Positions 33,026-43,598 of a stretch of DNA of 64,000 nucleotides are shown one piece after another. The stretch is taken from positions 186,001 to 250,000 of the forward strand of contig JARFIW010001457.1 of assembly GCA_036346225.1 (NCBI GenBank), written 5' to 3'. The position numbers and the translations under genes were made by a program. The stretch comes from Platerodrilus igneus. Taxonomy: Eukaryota; Arthropoda; Insecta; Coleoptera; Lycidae. Below the pieces are notes generated by a model, which ran no database searches, was not told where the DNA came from, and was given only the letters and a program-made list of their open reading frames with translations. How positions within the stretch are numbered: the first letter of the stretch is position 1; each line of letters begins with the position of its first letter.

Positions 33026-33690
33026 AACCTTAGTTTATACAATGACACGGTCCCAAACGCGGAACCATAAATATTTATAATTTACTATTGTTTTTAAAAT
33101 ATTCTACGTGTAATAACATGCATATTTCATTCATATCGATTGGCACTTTTCATTTTTGGAAACTTTTTAAAAATAATGCCAAAATCAGCAGTAACCCGCC
33201 TTTGCTGTATGTAAGTGATATTTAAAAGTATTGTCAAATGCTATATTAAAAAAATTTTAAAAAATTTTTAACTCTGGCATGTGCAAGAGCACCGTGCCCA
33301 TAGTTTTTATTAATAACTATAGTTTATATTCAGGTTCTTTACAGTCACTTGGTTATTATAATATATTATCAAAAAGTTGTTTCACTTCTTAAGCATTTTA
33401 TTAAGAATTAGAAAGAAATAAACAAAAAGCACGATGTCATTTTGAATTTGAACATATATTGTTGTAATTAACAAAACGATATAAACAAACAACTTTATGG
33501 TGCTTAATGCAACCATGGTACTTTGATGTTATTTCTAATAGCTGGTTGAATTAAAAAAAAATTTGTTTTTTAAGCAAAAACTTCTTTAAATTGTTGATGT
33601 AAAAGTAAATGTAAGAGTAAAATAAATTATTCTATTAACAAAATTCCCTAACCTCGACAGTAACAATATTGCAATATGAAAGTATTCAGA

Positions 33691-34234
33691 GTGGTGTGAA
33701 GTTAGCTGCTAGAGTCAACTGCAAAATCTCCGAGTTTAGCCAAACAAGCAGTGGTGTTACATTAGCTGACAGGACCCCAAAAATCTGACAAACTTCTTCT
33801 CTAAAAACGTGTCTGCGGACTACATCTGGATGACAAGATCGAACGTTCCATGTTTTATTGTTATGCGCATCGCGATTTCCAACCACGTCTGCGCCAAGCC
33901 ACTAGCGTGCTTGTGGGGTTAAATATGCCTGAATCCAGGCAACTTACAAGGCACGAAATGCAATACTTAGTTGCATATACAGAAAAAACGTTACATTTAT
34001 TTAAAATACACGTACATTTTACTAGTTGTTCAATTGTATAATTTTAGAATACTTAATATGCATGTTTTTAAAGGTTATATCACTTTATTGTATTGTATTA
34101 AGTTAATTTGTTTAATAGAGAAGTGAAAATATCATAATTTGTACGTATTTAATTATTGTCATCCAATGTAACGCTGGTTGTTCGACTAAACTCGGAGATT
34201 TAGCAGCTGACTTTGGCAGTTAACTTCACACCGC
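33691..34234. mobile_element. MITE-like element with ~70-bp terminal inverted repeats
   Basis: The left arm (33,691-33,765; gtggtgtgaagttagctgct then aaaatctccgagtttagcca) pairs with the inverted right arm (34,164-34,234; ggttgttcgactaaactcgg then gcagttaacttcacaccgc) with scattered mismatches. The interior (~400 bp) has no transposase. The superfamily is unclear because the target duplication could not be settled. Confidence 0.75.
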
Positions 34235-34356
34235 TAGTAATTAGTTCATACACTTGGGAGTGTAATCTTGATTTAAAAGACTATGTTTTTATTATATAAC
34301 TGTAACAATGGAAATATAAACAGTTTTACCTAAATAGTTATATAAATTACATTGTA

Positions 34357-34804
34357 AGACATGTTGCTTTCTATTTGCCCAAAAACTACGATAATCTAAC
34401 CAAAGTTAAAATAATCTTAGTTGAGGACACGTTCTTTTTACTACTAAGAACTTAGATAAAGTTTTATTGTTTGCATTCCCCTTACCCCAATAAGGTGCCT
34501 ATAAATCTACCTTAGATACTAACTTCCCTCCCAAAGTTTATATTGAGATTAAGTTTTTCATATTGTGTATGATATAAATTTTTATTGCACATTTGTAAAA
34601 GCAACTATAACATAACAGTTAATACCAAGTTGATTCTTAACAAGAATCAGTTGATTTTAATATTATTTTTAAACCCTTTATGGGTTAGTTAGCTAAAATG
34701 CTAAGTTGTCCTTCTAATAATCAAATGCAAATGAAGTTAGGTAAGGTTAGATAGATAATTTTAAGTCATTCTTAGTTAAGGTGTAAATAGAAAGCAACAC
34801 ATCT
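34357..34804. mobile_element. Second inverted-repeat element, ~450 bp
   Basis: agacatgttgctttctattt (34,357-34,376) is matched inverted by aaatagaaagcaacacatct (34,785-34,804), with weaker pairing inside (cttagttg against ttagttaagg). It is non-coding and consistent with an old MITE. Confidence 0.45.
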
Positions 34805-36002
34805 ATTATTGTTTATAAATTTTTAGAAGTTCAATGAAGAAAATCTTTACACTTACCTTGAGATGTGGACAGCAATGTGGCAATACGAAATTATTTCGTA
34901 TTTGGTCTTAATAATTGATGGATACATCAAACATGTAGGTTAGAAATTTACAATAATTCGACCATCATTTAAAGTTGGGTTTTGAATACCACCCACATAA
35001 ATTATTCAAACTTGGCCTAAAATAGAACAATTATATATAAATATAAAATAGAACAGAATACTGTTTTTAAATAAATTCATAATGCCAAAGGCAACGCCGC
35101 CATTTTACATACCATATTAAAAACTAAATAATGAAACGGTCGTCGTGTAATTGACTGCTGGAAGGTAGACAACAGTTTTGTGTTAACGTCTATGTTTTTT
35201 AGTAAAGAATATTAACTACTTATTGTAATACTGAGGCTTAAAAATTGCCTTAAAACACAAAATATTTTGACCGAATTCTAGCTGTACATGCGTGACGATA
35301 TATGGAGATGGACAAGAAGCTTTTAACGCATGCGTTGCTTTGTTTTCATAAGCGTCCTCTGCTTTTATTCGTCTATATGCGTAATCTAACGAGAGGTAGA
35401 CGTACTATCATGGTATGGGTAATCTATAAATGATTTTCTTGCTTACCTTAGTATTAACACTATCCGAATAGATGGCAACCCACTTTTAAGATCAATTTTT
35501 GATTGTTAGTCTCTGACATTATGTGATGTGACGTTTACAATTATTGTTGTTTATCTAACCGTGGCGTTATTTCAAGATTGTTTAATTTGAATTGTTTTAT
35601 TGTTCCATTTCAAAAAATTCATCGTGAATTGTGATTTTGACAACCATCTTCTTGAATACATCAAGGTGTTTGGTTAAAAAAAATTAGCATTAGATTTAGA
35701 ATAAGATGCCCCAAAGTCGACCGTCCCCAGTACAGAGATATGCTATAGGTTGCACCTATATTCATGGCGGTACTTTCGAACTATTTTTTATATTTTGAGG
35801 TTAAATTGTTTTATTTTTAAATCCAAATTGGTGATTATTAACAAACCATAAATTGATTTATAATGTAGCAACAACGTCCACAATCGTCAATACCTAAAGT
35901 AATATTCTTTGGAATTACAAATTCTATTAAATAGTTCCATTTCATACATTTTAGAGCTGCAAATAACCCTATTTACTTGCTAGCAGTCCTGCAGGAAAGC
36001 GA

Positions 36003-36360
36003 AAACATACAAAAAATACATCGGCATTGCAGTACGAATCCTATATACATTTCAGGGAAAATGATTATAATTTCCAAAGTGGGACAATTAATCCAACTTT
36101 GGGCGACAATTATATAGATAAGATATGGGGGGAATTAACAAATGTTGTAAATGGTATTGGGGATGGACCTGGCTTGTGTACAGATGAATGGAAGGAGGTT
36201 TGTTATTTTATTCTGTAATATAAAAGTAAACAGATTTGAGATTTTTAAAGGTTTTGTTGATTGGAAATATGCGTTACGCAGTAAATTCAGAAAATTGAAC
36301 GAACATCGAAAGAAAACCGGCTCTGGACCGGACTCAAATGTTAAATTAACCCCATTATAG
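36003..36360 (+). pseudogene. Myb/SANT-like (zeste-type) DNA-binding domain, broken
   Basis: The frame up to about 36,197 ends DNYIDKIWGELTNVVNGIGD...EWKE; the next frame gives FVDWKYALRSKFRKLNEHRK to 36,360. Together they show the W...L...GP....EWK...DWK...KKTGSGP layout of Myb/SANT-like domains found in insect transposon-associated proteins. A 50-60-base stretch between them (starting gtttgttattttattctg) could be a short intron or a frameshift; I could not find splice sites that keep the phase. The reading continues beyond the TAG at 36,358-36,360 in the same frame (ERALGVWGNVVVTG). Confidence 0.55.
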
Positions 36361-36598
36361 GAAAGAGCACTGGGAGTATGGGGTAACGTTGTAGTTACTG
36401 GAACACCATTTGTAACTGATTATTATGGGGTTCAATATTTGACAGATGATGAACCAATGATTGTTTCACTCTCAAGAGAGGATAATGTTGAAAAAGACAT
36501 GGTAGCAGATACAGGGAGCTTAATTTACACAACTGTAGTAACGTTACAACAGCAGAGGAAGTCATTAAAAGCCTTCAAAATAATTTAGAAAAACATGG
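36361..36598 (+). pseudogene. Left part of the gene interrupted by the Bel/Pao element
   Basis: Open text in two frames: VWGNVVVTGTPFVTDYYGVQ to about 36,520, then, after a shift, YRELNLHNCSNVTTAEEVIK running into the insertion. The codon split at the target site (cat gg/a) is completed correctly by the right flank at 43,599, so the frame is continuous without the insertion. Confidence 0.55.
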
Positions 36599-37007
36599 TG
36601 ATTGATTGGGGATTAAGGAGTTGATATAAATATGCTAATTACAGTGAAGGACCAATTGCTTTTTTGCAAGCAATAACGATAGCAGTGGAGCGGTTATGTA
36701 ATAACTAAACAACTACACCAAACTACTTAATAAAGGGTATAAATACCTTTATCCTGTGCCGCTGTGGGCAATAAAAACTTTCACGCACAAAAGCCTTTTA
36801 CGGAGAACCAGCAACACGCACGAAATGGTGTCGGTCTCGCTTTCAAAGCTCTAACACAACCGGCTTCTTCAAGGGTTCGGAGGCGACTCACTTTATGCAC
36901 TGTTACTGTCGGTATATAATAAAATGTTTCACTGAAAACTGTAGGATGCACGCACAGGTGGTATTTATTGTCACAAATTCCAATGAATGTTCGATGACGA
37001 CGTAACA
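36599..37007 (-). repeat. 3' LTR of the Bel/Pao element
   Basis: 409 bp, TG...CA. It differs from the other LTR at one position by my reading (gatagcagtgg here, gataacagtgg there). An open frame across it on the minus strand is non-coding LTR sequence. Confidence 0.95.
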
Positions 37008-37249
37008 TACCGCCCACCAAATTCATAGAATTTTGAAAAGGAGGGAAGTAGGTTGGGTGAAGGAAATCACATGGGATTTGACCTTGCTAGGAAAACAGGT
37101 AACAAAAGATAGGGTGGTGCACTACAGCGAGCGATATTACCAACTATGCAAAAAAAAAAAAAAAATATGTAAATAAGCAAATATGTAAAAATAATATACT
37201 ACGATACATGTAAGAAATGTGTATATACATCTAAACATAAAAAATAAAA

Positions 37250-37543
37250 CTAAAATACCGGTAGCGGCGCTAGTTTGACCAAAGGTCGTTTTAGTGTGCC
37301 ATGTGCCGTTTTGATTTCAGCGACACGTATAATACCGTCCGCACCGGGAAAAGTATTAATAATACGACCAAACTTCCATTGAAGTGGAGAAAGCTGGTCG
37401 TCCTTGATGAGGACAATAGTGTCTTTTTCGACTTCTCGGACACCTACCTTAGAGTGCCATTTACCCTTTTGGTTCAGAGTATGTAAGTACTCATGGCTCC
37501 AGCGAGCCCAAAAGTCTTGGTGGAGTTTTGCAGGAGTTTCCAC
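37250..37543 (-). pseudogene. Bel/Pao C-terminal domain (DUF5641-type), third frame
   Basis: LHQDFWARWSHEYLHTLNQ, then KDTIVLIKDDQLSPLQWKFG and a final RPLVKLAPLP, the usual end of Bel/Pao polyproteins (a short beta-rich domain after integrase). It is separated from the integrase core by a shift near 37,555. A run of 15 A lies beyond it at 37,150, in the untranslated region before the purine tract. Confidence 0.8.
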
Positions 37544-38092
37544 CTGCTTTTAATGGTAAAACGTTGGTTGAATGGTCCTCATCTGGTGGTGCAGAAAGAG
37601 GCTCCATAGTTAGGAAATGACCTGGTGTTAGGCAACGCAAGTCATTTGGATCCGAACTCAAAGCGCAGAGTGGCCTTGAATTTAGAACAGATTCAATTTG
37701 TGTAAGAACTGTGTAAAGTTCCTCAAAAGTAAGTTTTTGTTCGCCGATTACGCGAGATAGGTGTGTCTTTACCGACTTAACACCGCTTTCCCACAAGCCA
37801 CCGAAGTGAGGGGCGCTAGGTGGATTAAACGACCACTTTATCCTTTCTGAGGTTACTGCACTATGCAGATAACTCGTAAGCTGACGATAGGCACCTACAA
37901 AATTAGTACCGCAATCGCTAAATATTTGAGAACAGCGTCCTCGCCGTGTTATAAATCGTCGCAAAGCGGCAAGAAACGCGTCTGCCGACAAATCCGAAAC
38001 AAGTTCAATATGTGCTGCCTTAGTGGCAAAACAAACAAAAATACAAATATAGGCCTTAAGAGTTTTAGAGGCTCGCAGGCGGTTAGCCTTTA
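37491..38092 (-). pseudogene. Bel/Pao integrase core, next frame
   Basis: Continues the integrase directly after the break at ~38,093 (ANRLRASKTLKAYICIFVC), then FSDCGTNFVGAYRQL with the second catalytic Asp and FGGLWESGVKSVKTHL with the catalytic Glu, i.e. a complete D-D-E set split across two frames. It runs to 37,491, but its last ~25 codons are out of frame; the true continuation is in the following entry. Confidence 0.85.
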
Positions 38093-41000
38093 TTAAAGAG
38101 GGCCAGCAAAATCAACACCAACAATACTGAACGGTTTGATTTGGGTAATACGTGCTGCCGGTAGGTCTCCCATAGGAGGAGTTACCAGGACCGGTTTGGT
38201 ACGAAAACATCTATGACATGATGATAAATAACTTTGGATTGAATTTTTAATGGAAAGGATCCAGAAATTCTGTTGGATAAGATACGCTGTGGTATTAACA
38301 CCGGGATGGTAATACCTTTCAAGAGTTGACCGAATGATAAGTTCGGTTAATCGGTGCCGCTGAGGCAATAACGCAGGAAACTTTTCGAAATAGGAAAGCG
38401 AAGAATGTGTCAAGCGCCCACCTACTCTTAAGATATTTTGTGGATCAACAAATGGAGAAAGTTTTCGCAAGCTTTTAGGTAATTTACGGTTTGCCTTGAT
38501 CGAAGCTATTTCCTTTGAAAATGTAACATTTTGTACATGCCGAACGATAATCATGAGAGCATTGTGTAATTCAATGTCTGTTAAGGGACCCGTATGACGT
38601 TGAGCCATGGGTTTAGAAAATCTATAAATGTAAGCCACGATGCCTTGGATTTTATATAACGATGAAAAGCGGCTTAGTAAAGTGTCAATGACGTTTGGAT
38701 CTGTTTGAGCGACAAATGTTAGGATCTTCTTTTCCGTAGTTACCTCAGCAATTGAGGTTGACAATGTTGGTTGAGGCGGCCACGAGTCACTAGGGTAGTG
38801 AAGCCATTCAGGCCCCGCCCACCATAGCGAACATGAAATAACCGCGCTTGGCATTAATCCCCGAGACGCAGGATCAGCCGGATTATGCGAAGATTTAATA
38901 TAAAACCATCGGCTAGGTGCAATGATTTCTTGAATGTGGCTAACACGGTTTGCCACAAAAGTTTTCCAACGAAAAGGTGGAGAACGTATCCAAGTGAGAG
39001 CGACCGTAGAATCACTCCACGCTGAAACATCGGAAATGTCAATCAAGCCTTGATAAGAACGAATGGTAAAAGAAAGTAAATCGGTTAATAAAACGGCGGC
39101 ACATAATTCCAAACGTGGAATTGAAATGCGCTTAATTGGAGCTACTTTTGTTTTAGCGGTTACAAATTGTACAGTTATTTCTCCAGTAGTTTGATTTATG
39201 AATTGAAAATACACTACCGCTGCATACCCTACCTCGCTAGCATCGCAAAACCCATGCAAATGACAAGTAAAAGGATCCGAAGGGGGTAAACAACGTGGTA
39301 ACTTTAGTGACGATAATAACGGCAACTCTTCTTGATACTGCTGCCATTGAGACGAAATGTCTGCTGGTGGGATGTCATCCCAATTCAAACCTAACATCCA
39401 CAGATGCTGGATTAGGCGTTTTGCAAAAAGTGTTAGTGGGGCTAAAAATCCTAATGGATCATATATTCTGGCAACTTGTGAAAGTATGTTGCGCTTTGTA
39501 CATATTGCGTTTAATGGTTTAACCCGAAATGAGAAAACATCTTCTGTAGGTGACCATTGAAGACCTAATATTTTTATTGATTCGTCAGAATCGAAATCGA
39601 GAGAAGTATATTGGCAAAAATCTGACGGAATGCCTTCCAAAATAGAAACTGAATTAGAACTCCATTTTCGAAGTTCAAACCCAGCCGAATGTAAAAGTCG
39701 GATAAGTTGATCTTTAATTTCGCGGGCCGATTGTATAGAATCTCCACCGGCGACGAAATCATCAATATATAGATTTGACCGTATAGCGTCAGCGGCTAAC
39801 GGAAACCTTTTGCCTTCGTCAATGGCTAATTGCTGAAGAGTTTTTAATGCTAAATAAGGCGATGACTTAATACCGTAGGTCACTGTATTAAGCTGATATG
39901 TCTGAATGGGTTCTTCTGCGGAGAACCGCCACACAATTAATTGAAACCTTCGATGTTCTTCGGTAACCAAAATTTGTCGATACATTTGGCGAACATCACA
40001 AGTAAAACCGAAACGATGAGTACGAAATTTCAGTAAGATTGACGAAATGTCGTTTTGGAGACTAGGTCCAGCCAGTTGAGTGTCATTAAGTGACACGTTG
40101 TTTTTAGCCTTTGCAGAGGCGTCAAAAACCACACGAATTTTAGAAGTATGACCTTCCTCTTTAAACACAGGGTGATGGGGTAAAAAATAATTATCGTTCC
40201 CAACGGGCGGAGAATCGAGTAATGCCATATGACCCGCATCAAGATAGTCCTGCATGAAATTGTTGTATTGGGCGCGTAGCTCCGGTTGAGCATGCAATTT
40301 GCGCTCCAACGAAAATAGTCTTTTTTTAGCCATCTCAAAGCAATTATCAAAAACGGGCAAAGTATCGTTGAACGGTAACGCAACAATAAAACGACCGCTA
40401 GGGTCACGAGAAAACGTGTTTTCAAAAATCAAATCTGCCTTTTCTTCTTCTGGAGAAGTATAAGGCTTGGATGGCAGTTCTTCTATCTCCCAAAACCGCC
40501 TTAGGGTCTGGTCGATAGGATCTTCTACAGAAGTAAAAAATGCTTGGACAGTATCAGACTGCAAGCTTTTTGTGGGACCAAGAATAGTCCAACCAAAAAT
40601 TGTATTTATGGCGGCAGGCTGAAGAAATTTGCCATGTATCACACCGTCATTGATGATGAACGGATAAACATCTGCTCCGAGGAGCATGTCAATGGTTCCT
40701 GGAGAGTTCCAGGTCGGGTCTGCAAAGTGCAGGCCGCATAAGTGTTCCCAATTATTAGGAACTTCAACGCTAGGTAATTTGCCAGATATTGACGAAAGCA
40801 CAAAAGTTGTGACTTCTAGAGATTTTTCAGAGTCTAACATAGAGCGAATGGTGCAGCTGACGGCACCCCTATTGACTGCTGAAGTTGTCTGCCCAAGTCC
40901 ATAAATCGGAACTTGAGAACGTATGCGTGGAAGCCAAAGTTTGCTCACGCAATCGTCTCGAATAAAGCTAGCTTGAGAGTCAGGGTCTAAGAGTACCCTG

Positions 41001-41680
41001 ATCGGTTTGTATCTACCAGACCGGTCTTGAACTTCCACAACAGCAGTGGAGAGTAAGACAGTAACCCCAAGATTTGAATTCGTCTGTGAAGACAAAACAT
41101 TTGCCGGAATAAGAGAGGCTGACTGCGTCCTATTGGCATTTTTATGCATAGGTGTAGCGATCGGTTCAGCTGAACGGCTAGAAGCAGGTTGCGATTCAAA
41201 ATGTAGCAAGGTATGATGCGGCTTGGCGCAAGTTCGACAGGAATTATAAGATTTGCATTGCATGGACGCATGGTCTGTTCGTAAGCAATTTAAACAAAGG
41301 CGTAAGCGTTTGACAATGTCGAAACGTTCTGTAGGAGTTTTCTTTAGAAACGATTGACATCTGTAAATTAAGTGATTGCCTTTGCAGGAAGGACAATGGT
41401 GCGAAAATGAATTATTTGAGTCACTGGAGCTACTTGGTGTGTCCAGTGAGACTACGTTAGAAGAAACTCTTGGTTTAAACTGAAACGCTGAGGATTTCTT
41501 AGGCACTGATGTGTGAGATGTATGGACAGTCGTCGAATAAGAAACAGGTGCGGTTGAAGAAAAGGTTTCCAACGCTGCACATTGTTGAGTTAAAAAATAT
41601 CTCAAATCATCGAAATTAGGTATTTGCTTCGGATCCGATTGGAGTTCGAAGCGTTTTCTAGTGAACGGATCGAGTTTTTT
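38093..41680 (-). CDS. Bel/Pao pol: zinc knuckles, protease, reverse transcriptase, RNase H, integrase start
   Basis: 1,170 codons from a non-ATG opening at 41,605, really continuous with gag. Cys/His knuckles at about residues 71-135 (CPSCKGNHLIYRC, CLNCLRTDHASMQC, CRTC). Peptidase A17/DUF1758 at about 180-340, with LLDPDSQASFI where the family has LLDSGSQ: the catalytic D-S-G is changed. Reverse transcriptase: RVVFDASAK at about 490, YGIKSSPYLA at about 576, YIDDF at 613-617. RNase H: FCDAS at 786-790, WSDSTVALTWI at about 880. Integrase HHCC zinc finger near 1,090-1,150 (H...H...CHRC), then FSIVGVDFAGPL with the first catalytic Asp, where the frame stops at 38,093 by a one-base shift in a T-run. 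Confidence 0.9.
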   Translation of the reverse strand, partial: KKLDPFTRKRFELQSDPKQIPNFDDLRYFLTQQCAALETFSSTAPVSYSTTVHTSHTSVPKKSSAFQFKPRVSSNVVSLDTPSSSSDSNNSFSHHCPSCKGNHLIYRCQSFLKKTPTERFDIVKRLRLCLNCLRTDHASMQCKSYNSCRTCAKPHHTLLHFESQPASSRSAEPIATPMHKNANRTQSASLIPANVLSSQTNSNLGVTVLLSTAVVEVQDRSGRYKPIRVLLDPDSQASFIRDDCVSKLWLPRIRSQVPIYGLGQTTSAVNRGAVSCTIRSMLDSEKSLEVTTFVLSSISGKLPSVEVPNNWEHLCGLHFADPTWNSPGTIDMLLGADVYPFIINDGVIHGKFLQPAAINTIFGWTILGPTKSLQSDTVQAFFTSVEDPIDQTLRRFWEIEELPSKPYTSPEEEKADLIFENTFSRDPSGRFIVALPFNDTLPVFDNCFEMAKKRLFSLERKLHAQPELRAQYNNFMQDYLDAGHMALLDSPPVGNDNYFLPHHPVFKEEGHTSKIRVVFDASAKAKNNVSLNDTQLAGPSLQNDISSILLKFRTHRFGFTCDVRQMYRQILVTEEHRRFQLIVWRFSAEEPIQTYQLNTVTYGIKSSPYLALKTLQQLAIDEGKRFPLAADAIRSNLYIDDFVAGGDSIQSAREIKDQLIRLLHSAGFELRKWSSNSVSILEGIPSDFCQYTSLDFDSDESIKILGLQWSPTEDVFSFRVKPLNAICTKRNILSQVARIYDPLGFLAPLTLFAKRLIQHLWMLGLNWDDIPPADISSQWQQYQEELPLLSSLKLPRCLPPSDPFTCHLHGFCDASEVGYAAVVYFQFINQTTGEITVQFVTAKTKVAPIKRISIPRLELCAAVLLTDLLSFTIRSYQGLIDISDVSAWSDSTVALTWIRSPPFRWKTFVANRVSHIQEIIAPSRWFYIKSSHNPADPASRGLMPSAVISCSLWWAGPEWLHYPSDSWPPQPTLSTSIAEVTTEKKILTFVAQTDPNVIDTLLSRFSSLYKIQGIVAYIYRFSKPMAQRHTGPLTDIELHNALMIIVRHVQNVTFSKEIASIKANRKLPKSLRKLSPFVDPQNILRVGGRLTHSSLSYFEKFPALLPQRHRLTELIIRSTLERYYHPGVNTTAYLIQQNFWILSIKNSIQSYLSSCHRCFRTKPVLVTPPMGDLPAARITQIKPFSIVGVDFAGPL

Positions 41681-42419
41681 TTAAAAGCAAATCGACTAGA
41701 ATAAAGTTCCAATGTTCAGTGGGAAACTTTAAGTTAGTTAGAACAGCAAGGTTCTCTGAAAAACAATCAATAAGTGCCCTAAGTTTCTTAGGGTCTTCTG
41801 ATTTTAAAGGTGGAAAGTCTTTCATAGCTTTCCAATGCAAAGTTGCCAATAAACGCGGGTTGCTAAATCGCTCCCGCAAGGCGTTATATGAAATGATAAA
41901 ATTATCTCCCGAAATGGGTACAGATTTAACGATTCTTAAAGACTCCCCGGTACAACAACTGATAAGATAATTTAATTTTTCGATATTGGACAGCGACGCG
42001 TTATTATAGACCAGACTGTCAAATAAATCGATGAAAGATGAAAATTCAGTTACCTCATTATTAAAAATTTGGTGTTTTAACGGTAACAATTTTGATACCG
42101 TGCTGCTTGGAGCATTTTCCGTAATTTGTGCCCGCGTTTCTTGCATCGTTTCGAGATGCAGCAGTATGCAAAAATAAGCGGAATCTACTTCCTTCCGTAC
42201 AGCGTTGTAAGTTAATGATTCTACCTCGTCACCCGAAGCTAAGACAGAAATTAAAATTTTGCTGAAATTTGTATAAAGGTCAGTTATTCCCCTTGTTTGA
42301 ATGAGGAACAACGTTTTTAAAGTTGGGTCACTTTGTATAGAATTACAAAGCTCAAACATTTCTATAATACGTGTTTTAAGTAATTTTAGTTCTACTACAT
42401 GTGCCTTCTTTGGAGCCAT
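41658..42419 (-). CDS. Bel/Pao gag (DUF1759-type), N-terminal part
   Basis: Begins at ATG 42,417-42,419 with MAPKKAHVVELKLLK and runs 253 codons. The region EVTEFSSFIDLFDSLVYNNA...LNYLISCCTGES matches the gag domain called DUF1759, typical of insect Bel/Pao elements (capsid-like function, packaging element RNA). It stops at 41,658 after a run of eight A, and gag-pol continues immediately in another frame (about 41,690 downward), so the break is a homopolymer frameshift in an element that normally makes one gag-pol polyprotein. Confidence 0.85.
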   Translation of the reverse strand: MAPKKAHVVELKLLKTRIIEMFELCNSIQSDPTLKTLFLIQTRGITDLYTNFSKILISVLASGDEVESLTYNAVRKEVDSAYFCILLHLETMQETRAQITENAPSSTVSKLLPLKHQIFNNEVTEFSSFIDLFDSLVYNNASLSNIEKLNYLISCCTGESLRIVKSVPISGDNFIISYNALRERFSNPRLLATLHWKAMKDFPPLKSEDPKKLRALIDCFSENLAVLTNLKFPTEHWNFILVDLLLKKTRSVH

Positions 42420-43189
42420 TCTGAAAGTTATTTGAAAAATCTACAATAAAATGTTGTAAAACGGTACCGCTCAAGATGTACACTGAGAAATATTAAAATA
42501 TTATGAGTTTGTTCAAAGCACGAAAAGGTAAGACAACGTATAAACCAATAAAGCACGTTTTATGACCATTAGCCTGCAATGTGGGCTTAAAACGAGACGT
42601 CGAAAACAAGGGTTTGTCAAACAAAGCGTGAAGATAAGATGTACAGCTTAACAACCCGGGCGATTACGGTCGGCCTTTACTTCAAAAGATCACAGGAAGG
42701 TTTAAACCATGTGGCTTAACATATTGCAAGAAGAATGCAGCTTTTACATTCTATTACTCCTGCAAATGTGTTCAATAGATTACGTTGTAAACCGACTGAA
42801 AGGTTGTGAACTAAAACGTGCAATAGCTTTTAAATACAAAGCAAATCCCTTTACCTTTCTTGTTTAAGAAGTATAAGGCGACTATAATTTTCAGGTTGCT
42901 GTGCTTTATACCGCTAGAATAAATTTAAAACTGAAAACTAACAAATTTGATACTAAAATATTTATTTGCAACTAAACGCTTGTTGGTTTAATTACGTCAA
43001 ATCGCTTATTTAATTTTAAAAACAGTATAAATAATATTTACACATTTTAACCCGCTACATGTGGGGTTTGAACACAAAATTTAAAAGCTAAAATACTACT
43101 TAAAAAGCTCGCTGGAATGCAAAATGATATTTAATTTAGGACATGCGAATACCATAGAACTGGTGAATCCGGATCGACTTTAGGACCAA

Positions 43190-43598
43190 TGATTGATTGG
43201 GGATTAAGGAGTTGATATAAATATGCTAATTACAGTGAAGGACCAATTGCTTTTTTGCAAGCAATAACGATAACAGTGGAGCGGTTATGTAATAACTAAA
43301 CAACTACACCAAACTACTTAATAAAGGGTATAAATACCTTTATCCTGTGCCGCTGTGGGCAATAAAAACTTTCACGCACAAAAGCCTTTTACGGAGAACC
43401 AGCAACACGCACGAAATGGTGTCGGTCTCGCTTTCAAAGCTCTAACACAACCGGCTTCTTCAAGGGTTCGGAGGCGACTCACTTTATGCACTGTTACTGT
43501 CGGTATATAATAAAATGTTTCACTGAAAACTGTAGGATGCACGCACAGGTGGTATTTATTGTCACAAATTCCAATGAATGTTCGATGACGACGTAACA
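43190..43598 (-). repeat. 5' LTR of the Bel/Pao element
   Basis: Partner of 36,599-37,007. As the 5' LTR of a minus-strand element it should hold the promoter; a TATA-like tataata lies within it. Confidence 0.95.

Larger units (their letters stand above)
32348..33060 (+). mobile_element. Penelope-like retroelement, 3' fragment directly abutting the satellite
   Basis: The GIY-YIG endonuclease end of a Penelope-like element begins immediately after the last satellite monomer and is followed by ~230 bases of non-coding tail with a hammerhead-like motif. No reverse transcriptase lies upstream, because satellite occupies that place; the element is therefore 5'-truncated exactly at the satellite. 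Confidence 0.8.
33061..35990. other. AT-rich stretch holding two inverted-repeat elements
   Basis: No coding frame that I trust. Apart from the two elements listed next I recognise nothing. Confidence 0.5.
36599..43598 (-). mobile_element. Bel/Pao LTR retrotransposon, complete ends, very young
   Basis: 7,000 bp, minus strand, with 409-bp LTRs at 36,599-37,007 and 43,190-43,598 (TG...CA in both), flanked by the 5-bp duplication catgg (36,594-36,598 and 43,599-43,603). Just inside the left LTR, on the minus strand, lies a purine tract (ggtgggcgg); just inside the other LTR lies a primer-binding-like sequence (ttggtcctaaagtcgatccg). Gag, protease, reverse transcriptase, RNase H and integrase are all present, but with frameshifts. 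Confidence 0.95.

Noticed and set aside
36781..37026. Minus-strand 81-codon frame, repeated at 43,372-43,599
   Set aside because: It lies in the LTRs of the Bel/Pao element and duplicates with them.
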